Source: Apiosordaria backusii (Eukaryota > Ascomycota > Sordariomycetes > Sordariales > Lasiosphaeriaceae). From it: a DNA stretch of 64,000 nt. Below the pieces are notes generated by a model. The model was not told the origin of the DNA. It was given only the letters and a program-made list of their open reading frames with translations, and did no database searches. Of the stretch, positions 23,601 to 34,795 are shown in pieces; the first letter of the stretch is position 1; every line of letters starts with the position of its first letter. Where the stretch lies: NCBI GenBank assembly GCA_030549205.1, contig JAUKTV010000002.1, forward strand, positions 3,038,001 to 3,102,000, given 5' to 3'. Both the position numbers and the translations under genes were made by a program.

Positions 23601-25840
23601 TCCAAAGTAATAAATCCGATACTCTGGGCAGGAATTGTATATGCAGGGTATTCTGGAGACTTGTCCCTAGGTACCTTATACCTAGATATATGCCCGAGGT
23701 GAGGGCAGGTCGTCGTCAGGGCCGGAAGGCCAAATAGGGAAATGTGGAGGGCTTTCTGGAAGAGCACCCCAGGCAGTGGTTCCTTTTCTCGGCAGCAGCC
23801 TTTTCTCCAGACCGGTGCGCCTGTCAGGGCTCGGCAGGGGGGGCAGAGCAGTGCGGAAGGAAGGCTCGGCAGGGCGGGTTGCTTGCTTTTTCGATGCGTC
23901 CAATGATTCGGCACATCGGGCGCGTCAGAAGACGATCAATCTTGGGCTTGATGGCCCCGGCAGCCATTCAGCCGCCTTGAACGACCTTGCTCGATTCCGA
24001 GCGAAATGAGTCCCGTGAAAAGCCGGGATTGCAACGATTTGTCGGCAGAAGTGGCGATACCAATGGATCTCCCCAAAGAAACTCGTTTTTGGTGAGAGAC
24101 AGATGCGGTGTGAATGCACCGGCAGGAACACTCTCCGTGCCTGGCGGCTGCATTCGGGTCACTGGACCGAGCGGTGAGCCCGCTTGGCGTGGAGAGAAGG
24201 TTGCAGTGATGCATCGCCATCACTCAAAAGAGAGAAGAAAGCCATGGCAAGTATCAGAAAATATCGCAATCGATCGATGGCGAAGATTCATGGTTTGTGG
24301 CCAAGATAGCGGGGTAGGGTGATGCTGAGACGCGGGAATGTGTTGCTGGTTCGACGAAACAAGTCATTCATGCTGGATTCCTTCATGGCTCGATCCTGGT
24401 GAGTATGATTAGTATGTAAACGCACCAATTGGGAGCTATGGGAGCTGTGGGAGCTGTAGTAACTGCACATAGTTTACTGCTGGTGATAGGTGAGGTGAGA
24501 AAAAGTGGACACCCTCAAGATTGCGACAAGCCACCTGCGCAGTTTGTTTGGCGCGCCGTTGATGTTTGGTGGACAGGTGGTGTTTGATACAAGAGCTTGC
24601 CCAAAGGTGAAGGTGGCATCGCGAATCTGGGTCAGCATGATGAAGGGCTTTTGCCGAACCCCAGCATTGCAACAGCACTGGAAAAGGCCCCGAGATGATC
24701 TCCGATAATTTGAAGTCGTGCATCGAGTTGACTGGATGCAACACACCCTTTTCTTACTTGTGTCACCACCCTTGCCTGCCGAATTGCTGCGTGCAGAGAG
24801 AACTCAGAAGCTTCTCCTTCACCGTGCATGATGGGCGTTGGTGATAGCCGTTTTGGGAACGAGGTGAGTTGGCACAGCGCGGATAGAGCGTGGGCAGACT
24901 CTAGAGAGGCGTGAGAGGTAGGTTACTGATAGTTACCATCGATTCTGATATCGTTGAGAATCAACAGAGCACTGTCAGGGGGCCTGGCCTTGTCCATTTT
25001 GATTTCCGCACCATCTGTGGCCATCGCGCACATCCCGGTCATCTTCAATCATAAGTTCGAAGATTGCGGAGACGCTCGGGCCTGGAACCCACCAAAGGCG
25101 AGGGTTCCCTGGTGGCTGCCGAGGGTCGACCTGAGACCCTTTTTGGCCTCTTCAGTCTCGACAGGGAAGGCCGGGGTGAGCAGGGCCAGGGTCGCGGTCA
25201 CGGTGTCTCCCACACACGCACCGCCCGCGATTCTTCAACTCTCTCCCTCTTCTGCATCCCTTCCATGCCGTCAAACCGCCAGACTCGACCCCGAGACACG
25301 ATCCGCAACGCACACCACCATTGCCTTCCCCACAGATCGCTCATTCCGTGCATTCGGCAAGTTTGCCCTGTGCATAGCCCTGAGCTTGGCATCCCTCGGC
25401 CTCTGTTTGTCTGCTTGCTTGAGCTGGTCCCTGTCTTGTAAAACCAGATCCCTCCCGCTGCATCCTGACGCACACAACATATCATCATCCTTGGGAGAAA
25501 CACACCTCATAATAACGATTGCTGGAGACAATTGATAACCTGGAACTTCAAATCTCGACGACTCCGATCTTTCCTTCCCCGATTTACTGAACCAAGACTC
25601 TGTCTCAACTACTGTGATCACATCCACCACCGACATATATACATAGACACGGCTTGATACCAAGTTTTATTCGAAAGGCATTCGCCGGGTTCAGGACGCG
25701 TGGACTGGGGAACCCGGCGGACTGGACAGCTTCTCCGGACAGTTTGACATTTCCCCGCAAAGCCGAGACCAAGACGCGCCTCGATTCCCATGTTTCAGTC
25801 GACGACACACTAGAACTGCTGGAAAAGACGTTGATTGGGA
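20683..25840. other. Gene-poor 5.2-kb interval between divergent INO1 and LIM genes
   Basis: The promoters of INO1 and the LIM-domain gene should lie at the two ends. The middle holds only short overlapping ORFs on all frames, no transposase, reverse transcriptase or terminal repeats, and no clear tRNA. A small GGGAGCTRTG triplication is at about 24430-24457. The ORF ending at 25535 has no ATG near its start and looks like LIM-gene leader. Confidence 0.45.
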
Positions 25841-28444
25841 ATGGCCACTTTGGGGAGAGAGTCGAGCTTTATGCCGACCGTGAAATGCTCGTCATGTGGC
25901 TTGGAAGTAGAGATCTCCCTGATGGGAGAACATGAATGTTCTGGGCCGCCAGCGGTAGAAGGTAGGCTGCTGATTCCATCTGTCCGCCCCAAGCATATGC
26001 TAATTACGTACCCAGAGACACCTCCGATGCCAGCTCCCTCTCTTTTCGAAAGATTTAACCCTTGGGGTGCCCCTGCCGCTGCAAAGGAGCAGCCTCGCGC
26101 ACCCCCTCAAGTGGACACTTCTGCAGCCAGTACGCTTGATGTGTCTCGAGCCATGGCTCATGCTGACGATGGTCCAGATCGTGCCTACGCGGGACAAGGC
26201 CAACTGACTCCAGTGAGTTCGCTGTCGAGTGGATCACAACCGAGCGAGCAGAATATCTCGCCAAAGACACCATATGCAAGACCCAGCACTGGGAAACCGG
26301 ATGAGTATTTTGCTCCTCAAATCGCTAATGATTCCCCTCCCCCACAACAGTCTAGGAGGCCAGGGGGCTATGGAGGCTTGGGTAATGGGACTGATTTTGA
26401 CGACCAACTACCAACATCAAACCCGCCAAGGAAACAGTCGCCGCCGAATTTGATGGAACGCCTGAATTCCATTGCTCCTGGACCATTTGATGCCAATCGA
26501 AGGCCCTCAACCAGTGCGCGCAGTGACATAAACGACCGCCCTGGCACCTCGGCTTCAAACATCAGCAGCTTGAGCGGTGGGCAAACGCAAGCGGCCGTAA
26601 GAAAGAATGGATATGGAGGATTTGGAATTTCTACGAGGAGCCCGAGTCGTCAGGACGACCTTCTTCCACCGTTGACACCCAGTCGTGCTGATACCTTTCC
26701 TCGACCTAATGAAGGCTTCCCTCCCCCTCAGCGAACACCCTCCGCACCGCCTGCCGCCTTGCAGATTCAGCCACCAGATAGACTGCGTGCTCCATCGGAG
26801 TCGTATGATGAGAGGGATGGCGGGATATCACCTGACAGCAGGGGATCGATGATGAGCGATAGGCCTCGACGCCCGAGTCGCGGTCCAGATACTTCAAGGC
26901 CTCCACCACCTCGCAGTGCCACGCTTCGACCAACCACCCCCGGTCTCCCAACTATAAATTTGGCTGAGGAGTTCGGGGTCGGGAACCCCTACCATACTCC
27001 CTCAGAATCGACAGGATCGAGCGTCTCTGTCCACAGCATGTCGGTTCAGAGCGTGTCAGCTCAGAGTGCCTTTGAGCGCCGTCCTAGTCAGGCGAGCTCA
27101 CGAACCAGCCCGCCCAGATCCATAGCATCGAGGTCCGGGAGGAAGCCTTCTGACACCTCTAGTTTTGATAACCTAATGTCAGATCTTCAATCTTCAATGG
27201 ACGTTATGAAGCAAAAACCGCCAGCCCCAGCCTCTCTCAAAATGCCATCAAAGGGAGGCAGAGATCGGCCATCACCGCTAAGCGCTCGGCCACCACCACC
27301 AGAGGGAGGATACGATCCTCGCATCGATCCCCGTGGTCAGCGACGAGCCGCAGGAGGGTCCCCTCTTCCTTCTCCCTTGGAAATCTCGCCGCTTGGTGAA
27401 AGTCCTGCCATCATGACCCCTAGCGTTTTGACACCTGGATCTGGAGTTCACCCATCGCCAGGTTGGCCGACCCCGAAACCAGAACCAGTTCGACCTCGCC
27501 AGCAGCCACCACCTATACCGCAGCAACAACCACTGAGGGAACTTCAGGGAGCACCACCTATGGAAAGGCCTAGGGGGCCGCAAAGAACACCCACAACGGA
27601 AGCGCCGAGAGAGCTTCAGGGGCCACCACCGATGGAGCCACCGAGACAGCTCCAAAGAGCACCAACCATGGAGGTGCCTAGACAACTGCAGAGAGCAGCG
27701 ACGATGGATGAACCGAGGGATCAACATCGACAAGATCCCAGCAGAACTCCTAATCGACCGCGAGACCCCCGTGACGAAGTTCGTGACGGCAGACCCCTAC
27801 ATGAGAGATCCCGCTCGCAACCTCGCAACATGGTTCCTCCCTCAGCCCAACCTTCACGCGGTGATTGTAAAGCTTGTGGGCTGCCCATCAAAGGCAAATC
27901 CATTTCCAGCGCGGACGGCCGCCTTACCGGGCGTTATCACAAGCCGTGCTTTGTCTGCTCAACTTGCCAGGAACCCTTTTCGTCAGCCACTTTCTATGTC
28001 TTGGATGATAGACCTTACTGCGAGCAGCATTATCACAAGCTCAACGGCAGCTTGTGCGGGAGCTGCGGTAGGGGTATTGAAGGACAGTATCTCGAGGACG
28101 AAACATCAAAGAAACACCATGTTGGCTGCTTCAAGTGCGGTGACTGTGGGATGGCTCTTCGGGATGGGTATTTTGAGGTTAGTGGCAGGGCATATTGCGA
28201 GAAGGATGCTTGGAGAAGGGTGCAGCAGCCTCAACCGATGATGGGCGGTATGGGTATGGGTCCCATGGGCCCTATGGGCCCTCCTGGGAGAGGGAGAGGG
28301 GGTATGCGTCCTCCCGGTGGACCGATGGGGTTACCGGGGACGAACCCCCGGTTTGGTCCGAATGGTCCGTATGGGAACAGTCGGCTTGGACCTGGGCCGA
28401 GACCGAAGATGGAGAAACGGATGACGAGGTTGGGGATGCTCTGA
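25841..28444 (+). CDS. LIM-domain protein (paxillin-like)
   Basis: Probable cytoskeletal or cell-cortex adaptor; the arrangement of a long Pro/Ser-rich N-terminal region and C-terminal LIM domains resembles fungal paxillin-like proteins (Pxl1). Exons 25841..25961 and 26016..28444 give 849 residues; the 54-nt intron (gtaggc...cccag, branch gctaat) contains no stop and keeps frame, so an unspliced 867-residue form is possible. The start at 25841 gives MATLGRESSFMPTVKCSSCG, resembling fungal relatives as I recall them; a second in-frame ATG is at 25871. An N-terminal Cys pair (KCSSCG) is followed by a disordered region with repeated PRELQGPPPMEPPR-like units. Two adjacent LIM zinc-finger domains cover about residues 658-770, beginning CKACGLPIKGKS and CGSCGRGIEGQY. 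A Gly/Met/Pro-rich tail ends KRMTRLGML. Confidence 0.88.
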   Translation: MATLGRESSFMPTVKCSSCGLEVEISLMGEHECSGPPAVEGRLLIPSVRPKHMLITYPETPPMPAPSLFERFNPWGAPAAAKEQPRAPPQVDTSAASTLDVSRAMAHADDGPDRAYAGQGQLTPVSSLSSGSQPSEQNISPKTPYARPSTGKPDEYFAPQIANDSPPPQQSRRPGGYGGLGNGTDFDDQLPTSNPPRKQSPPNLMERLNSIAPGPFDANRRPSTSARSDINDRPGTSASNISSLSGGQTQAAVRKNGYGGFGISTRSPSRQDDLLPPLTPSRADTFPRPNEGFPPPQRTPSAPPAALQIQPPDRLRAPSESYDERDGGISPDSRGSMMSDRPRRPSRGPDTSRPPPPRSATLRPTTPGLPTINLAEEFGVGNPYHTPSESTGSSVSVHSMSVQSVSAQSAFERRPSQASSRTSPPRSIASRSGRKPSDTSSFDNLMSDLQSSMDVMKQKPPAPASLKMPSKGGRDRPSPLSARPPPPEGGYDPRIDPRGQRRAAGGSPLPSPLEISPLGESPAIMTPSVLTPGSGVHPSPGWPTPKPEPVRPRQQPPPIPQQQPLRELQGAPPMERPRGPQRTPTTEAPRELQGPPPMEPPRQLQRAPTMEVPRQLQRAATMDEPRDQHRQDPSRTPNRPRDPRDEVRDGRPLHERSRSQPRNMVPPSAQPSRGDCKACGLPIKGKSISSADGRLTGRYHKPCFVCSTCQEPFSSATFYVLDDRPYCEQHYHKLNGSLCGSCGRGIEGQYLEDETSKKHHVGCFKCGDCGMALRDGYFEVSGRAYCEKDAWRRVQQPQPMMGGMGMGPMGPMGPPGRGRGGMRPPGGPMGLPGTNPRFGPNGPYGNSRLGPGPRPKMEKRMTRLGML

Positions 28445-31400
28445 GGAAGATTGCTCTCTACCTTATCACCAATTACCGACGGGACGAAAGTGTCGCGCGA
28501 CATTACACTTGCGACAATCAGCTACTCGACCCCCTTAATATTAATTCGACACTTTGACATTTGACGCTGAGCAACACGAGATAACGGCTTGATGTCTGGA
28601 TTTGCTTTTCATTTGTTACACCAATGCACGAACTTATAGACTGAGGTCTTTTTTTTTTCTTGTTTTGGATTCTTTATACCCCCCATGATTGTTTGAACAT
28701 TTCACTTTCGTACATATACCCACCGGATATTCGGACAGGTTCTTGCTTTTTTTTGCTTGTTTTTGTTTTTTTGGTTTTTTGGTTTTTATGATATGACAAT
28801 TTAGGCTGGTCATCACATTTGGAGGAATTTATTTGGATTGGTAGGAAGGGTTGGGATAGGTTGTGGAAAAGGAAATCTGGGATGTGGTTGGTGGGGGGCG
28901 TGCATAGGAAGGGGAGGGAGGAAACCTTTGGGGCTTGTGCAGAACCCGGAGATGGTGCTCCTTGGTTTTTTGCTTGTGTTGTACGGTTTCATTCGAAAGA
29001 CATGCTGCAAGGACCCGGGTGATTGCTGGTGGGGAAAGGATAGGAGTACTTGATCTGACGCGGTGATACGTGGATTGGGATCGGGTGGTTGCATATGGAG
29101 GGACGAGAGATTTTGAAGATTAAGATGAGAGTGAGATGGTTGATCAACGTTCCATGGCGCTATGCTGTTTGACAGACAGCAAGATAAGATACAAAAGACA
29201 ATCTCTAGTTTCTAATATATGGAATACACCTACCTACCTGTGTTACTTCTCTGCGGCTCTTGAGTGATATGATGAGTATGACTGCACACACACACTTGAA
29301 TGTTTTCTCACCTGGCAAACGGATCGTCTATGGGAAGGGATGTAGGGGTCCGGTTCAGTATCAGATTCCCGTGGCATGTACGGGTAGATGCACTCCTGCA
29401 AGTACAAACCTACCTGAACATGCCAGACAGATTAGATACATTCCGATGGCTTTATTAGACATCTTGAATGAACATGTTCAGTATCCGGCAACCAGGAAGG
29501 TACCATAGTCAACCCCATTCCGGTTGGTGTTTTGTTTCGTCCTGTCTCGGCTTGTCTCTCGCCTATGCATGTACACTATGTACTTCTGCACCCCGTCCGG
29601 TGTGTATCAGTTCCACAGTCTCGAGATCACAGCATATACTTACTTGTCAAGACACCTTGCCTCACTTTCACAAGTCTACTATCGTCGGTTTTTTGTGTAC
29701 CAGCTAAACTGTGGTATCGTGCGAAAGACGACCTTGCTGGCTTGTGACATGGTTGGGGATTGGAAAGTAAAAGTAGGTATACATGGGATGCGTCTTGTCT
29801 TGTCTCGTACCACCACTGTATCACTGCAGGTATCTTTCACGAAACCCAAAAAGCTTGTAGTTCATCAACAACTGCGGTGTTGGGTAGGTAATCGGTGTGT
29901 TTCAAGACGTCAGTCACCCACCCACTTGGTTTCTGTATATTTCTCCATCATCTTTCAACACTCAAAACAGCCAGAGTCGGTTACAGCGTAACATGGCGGC
30001 TGTTCGGTACGGAGTCACTGGAAGTATCCACCAGCAGCACGCAGGAGCTCTGAATAGAGTTTAATTGCACCTTCTTGAAACCATACCGATCTCCGCGAGT
30101 GAACAAGCATCGATGACAAGCATTTTGGCCGTTGTTCGCCTGGGCTCTGTCTCGTCCGTCTGGGGAAGGTTGAACCGAAATTGTGTTCTTCGGCTTGCCA
30201 ATTTCCCTTTCTCCGCATTTTTCTTTTGAGATGTTCCATGCGAGATGCACGCAACAGAATCGCTTCGGCGGTTTCGACTGAACGGTTTTGGCCGCCAAGC
30301 AAAAATGCCACAAACGCCGCCCGTTGCCAAGATTTTGCTGGGCTTTTTTTTTTTCTTTTTTCCTATCGTTTTTTTGATCTTGTGTACGATGAGATTTCTC
30401 TTGTACACTAGAAAAGAGGTGATTGGTGATGGGCGAAAAACATGATGTGCACAATCTCGAGTTGCACTGCATCATCGGGTTTAACTCAATCGCCCACGCA
30501 GTCAGTGGCTGCAGATGGGCAAAAAGAATAGGGGTGACCTGCGGATATGATTGACAGGGCATGGGATCAATAAGGAACGACCTTCCCGCTGTCTGCTGCT
30601 CATTGGTTGAGAGGGATTGGAAGATAAAAAAGAAAGCAAAGCAAAAAAGTCCCTGACGATCATTGCTCTGTTTCGTTGGGATGTTATGCAAGTCAAGATT
30701 TTCGAACAGCCGGGACAGAAAAGGCTTGTTTGGATTTGGCATCGGTTACTGTCACTTGAAGTGACAGTGGTATCTGGATTGGGATGTTGTTATTTGTGAA
30801 GGTGCAGTGTGGGTTACAGCAGCCAGAGAAGAAGTGGTAGTGTAGTGTTGAAGTGTTCATTTCCCTCGGCGGTATATTTAATTATTGTTCCCAGAGAGAG
30901 AGATGTTTCCTGCAAATAAAACAGCCGGTACGGTGTCCAGTGTGCGATGTTACATGAGTGGAAGATGATGAAGAGACATTGCGCCGCAGGGCACGACGCT
31001 GCGGCGAGCGAGGTGATTGGTTGGTTGTAACCTCACTTGGTGATGGGAAGAGTGGGGTGGGATTGGGGGATGATTGAAGCGAGGTTCTCACCAAGCAGTT
31101 AGTATATTATGAGAGAAAGAAGCTAGAGTTACTGAAGCCATCGCGGGCTTGGATGATGGAATAATCGTAGAAACCTCTTGCGAGCACGGTCTTGCCGGGG
31201 TATGGGTCATGAACCGGTGGCTGATGGTGGCTTCGGCTCGAGATGCATCACACACATTGTGACTGTCACTCGTGTCTGCCGAGTCTCGCACTTCGTGTTC
31301 CCGTTGTGGTGGTATCGTGAGCCTGACGATGCAGAGTCGGATTACTGTACTGGGACAAATCGTGAGTTCTTGCAGTCTGACGGTCTGTATGAATCTGGTA

Positions 31401-32531
31401 CTAATGATTCAATTTTACGTTTTTGAGCTCTTGGTGTTGCAGTTGGTCCTTTTGACAGATCTAGACTCTGCGCTAACAAATCCCCTGCTCAGGGTATCGC
31501 TGCACGGTTGGTTGACCGTTGGCGTCATTTCCGTACCCCTGTCTCATCTTATCAGTGCGTGCAACCAGCAGGAGAGGTTACACGTGCTGGGTGCTTCGTC
31601 GAGGCCTTTTGAAAGAAAAGATGTGTTACGTGTCGAGGTATTCAGATCAAGTTTCGTTCCCTGTGAGGAGGCGATCGTTATCCATCGTGCGACAGATACG
31701 ATGTTGAGAGCGGGTATCGAGGCTGCGATTATCCAGGAAAAGGCGGTCGATCCGTCAAGCAATTCCATCTTTGAACAAGAAACAGAAACAAACCCCTAAC
31801 GCGGGAGTGGGCCCGCACCGCTGCAGTGCGCTAAGCTTCCCCACTCCCTGTCGAAATCTTCAGGGGCTTCCCGTGTTTGTCGAAATCGAGAAGGGGGCAG
31901 CGCGATCCATTCTGGGCGTTCGCCCCCCACGGAGATCGGCCGAGAAGATACATACAAGCTCGTGTTGTGCCTCGTTCTGTGTGACCTGCGGTTGTCTCAT
32001 CTCGTTTGCCTCGACTTTTCCTGTCTTTTTCTCGCTGTCGCTATCTACGGTACATCAACACGCGTTCCACCAGCGGCCACACAAACGTCTCCCGTTATCG
32101 CACCAAAAAAGCGTTGGCCTTGTGTCCACGAGGAAGGAACGGTCGACTTCGGTTTTCTTTTGGCGCTGAGGCGTACCGCTCTCGACTTATCCCTCCGCCA
32201 CTCGCTGTCTCCTTTTTTTGTCGCGAATTTGCCTAATATCAGCAACGGTGTGGGTGGCCGTCAGTCTTTACTGCCTTTTATTCCCCCAATCGGCAATCGC
32301 GAGACAGTGTCTTGACCCGCGCAGCACTTTCTTGGGTTTCGCGACGAACTGCCGCTGATAGTCCCCTCACCAGAGTCGGATGACCGAAGTCAACCTCGCG
32401 ACCTAGTTCTTCATTCTTTAAGCCACCGAAATGCCAGTCTAGAACCGATCGTTACACCTCTACCTTCGTTTTCACCTCTTACTTCCGCCCGCACTGCGTC
32501 TCGATCGCGGCGTGGCCTTCTACCTACCAAA
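28445..32531. other. Gene-poor 4.1-kb interval upstream of the DUF3405 gene
   Basis: It begins with the LIM-gene 3' flank (T-rich 28640-28790). No ORF has coding character; the longest frames (for example 29524-29991 and 31272-31799) lack conserved motifs or a proper start. Bases 31800-32530 are pyrimidine-rich and probably form the promoter and leader of the DUF3405 gene. Confidence 0.45.
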
Positions 32532-34795
32532 ATGTTCACAAAAACGCACATTCGCCGAGTGCTTACTCGGCCAAAAACATACATCCCAGCTCTTGCAGTG
32601 TTCGTATTCTGCTGGATACTGTTGGCGCACCAAGGCGGCTATAGAGTCGTCCCCTTCTACGACCGCGCAGTAGACACGGAGCGCGATCCAGGTACGGATT
32701 GAGTTCTCCCGACAAACACTGGCCGTTTCTAACCTAGAGACAGACGAGCGTAAAGAGCTTGCGTTGCAAGCGCAAAGACAGCTGTTCGAGCACGAATGGC
32801 GCCAATTGGAAAAGTAAGACCACCGAATTACCCAATGCAACCAACACTCCGCTGACACCGTTCTTCTTCAGGAAACCCGGAATGGGCGCCGTATATGGCA
32901 ACACGTTGGAGAGCCTTACCGACCGAGACACCAGAAAGCCATCGCACGAAGACAGACTGACTTTGGACGCCAACTCGACGTCGTTTACGAAAGAACGCCC
33001 CGCCATTTTCAACCCTTACCCCAAGTATAACTCCAATGAATGGCTGGCTACCCATGCCCGGCATGTGCCCTGCATTGGAGCGACTGGAGAGGAAGTCGAG
33101 GATATCAAAGTCTTTAGGGGCCGCCCGCGCAACTTTCCCGACCCCGGCTTTGGAAGTTACAGCACGCTTGGACTCGACCGCAACCTTTGTTTCGAAAGAG
33201 AGACTCGGATGGGTCAATACGGAGTGACACCTGTCACGGGCAAGGACGGCGAGCCGATCAATTGGGACAAGGTCAACTGGGGTGATTTGCAGACCAAGTG
33301 CGTGGAGCAGAACCAGGCACGATTTGCCACGAGCGGCCCGGCAAACACCTATGTCGATGTTGAGGAGGAAGATGAAAACTCTCCCGACTTGAAGAAATAC
33401 GACGAGTCTGCAAAAAAACAGACCCCCGAGGACCTATTGGCGACATTCAGAAGGTTCTGGCGCGGTCCGACTGCCCGCCCGCTTCGGCCGAGATCAGTTA
33501 AGGGGATCTTCGAGAACAAGCGTGCGTACAACTCGACCGTCAAGACAAAGGAGTCCAGGACCGCCGTTCTGTTGCGGTCATACACCGGAAAGGAGTACAA
33601 CGATAACGACAAGCAAGCCATCCGGTCGCTCATTACAGAGCTCAGCCTGCGGACTGGTGGAGAGTATCAGGTTTTCTTGTTTGTGCACTACAGAGAAGAC
33701 GAGTTTGATATCTGGGCCAGTGAGGACTTGTACCGCCAAGCGATCGAGAAGCATGTCCCAGAGGAACTGCGGAGCATCACCATCCTGTGGACCGAGGGAG
33801 CTGTCGACAAGATGTATCCCAAGCTCACCGTCAAGGCGAGAAAGGTGCACAACGGGCAGTTTTTGCCGGTTCAGATGTTTATGCAGGAGTTCCGCGAGTT
33901 TGACTATGTATGGAACTGGGAGATGGACTCACGGGTTGTGGGGCACCACTACAATGTCCTCAACAAGCTGGCTGAGTTTGGTCGGAAGCAGCCTCGGAGG
34001 GGTCTTTGGGAGCGCAACGAGCGATTCTATATCCCTTCGCACTATGGAGGTTTCGAGTCCAAGTTCCGTCACACTGTCGAGAAGCAAGTCGGGGATGATA
34101 CTATCTGGGGCGCTCCCAAGCTTCCTGTTGTCAACCCTGTCGGTCCCAAGCCACCGGTGGAGAATCCAAAGGATGATAACTACAAATGGGGAGTTGGCGA
34201 AGAGGCTGATTTGATCACCTTGGCCCCGATTTTCAACCCTGTCAACAGCGGCTGGGTTATGCGCAACCAAGTGTGGGGATATCGGTCGCTTCAATTCCCA
34301 TGGGGCAAGCTGCCTCGCCGGGCTACGATTATCACCCAGGTTAGGGCGTCAAGGAGGTTGATTGATGTGATGCATGCTGAGGATCTTCGCGGCAATCATG
34401 TCGCCTCCGAGATGGTCTCGCAAACCACCGCTCTCCTTCACGGTCTCAAGGCTGTGTATGCCCCAATGCCAGTGTACTTTGACCGCGCGTGGAGCGGGAG
34501 CCAACTGGCCAAGTGGTTCAACGGTGGGCCCAAGGGACAGAGCGGCAGCTTCGGCAGCGCTATGGGATGGGGACAAGAAGGAAGGTACCTGGGCAGCACG
34601 TGGTACTACCGTGCCATTCCACCTCAGCGGCTGTACAACAACTGGATGGGGTACGAGGACACGGGCATTGGCGGTCCCGAGTGGGAAGCGAGACACGGGA
34701 GGACTTGCCTGCCGTCGATGATTCTGCATCCGATCAAGGAGGTGAAGCCGACGGAGAAGGGGTATTCGACCGATTCGAAGCTTCCTTATGATTGA
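32532..34795 (+). CDS. DUF3405 family type II membrane protein
   Basis: Fungal-specific DUF3405 protein, function unproven; its design (short cytosolic N terminus, signal anchor, large lumenal domain) resembles Golgi glycosyltransferases. Exons 32532..32691, 32738..32813 and 32872..34795 give 719 residues; both introns fit frame (donors gtacgg and gtaaga). Residues about 17-38 (TYIPALAVFVFCWILLAH) form the anchor. A stem rich in charged residues follows. The core contains AVLLRSYTGKEYNDNDKQAI, the block WNWEMDSRVVGHHYNVL typical of the family, and RNQVWGYRSLQFPWGKLPRRATI. The Asp in EMDSR could serve a DxD-like metal-binding role, which is speculative. The C-terminal half is rich in Trp, Gly and Tyr. 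Confidence 0.85.

Noticed and set aside
24954..25535. 194-codon plus-strand ORF with a signal-like start, upstream of the LIM gene
   Set aside because: It begins at TTG, has no family resemblance, and lies where the LIM-gene leader is expected.
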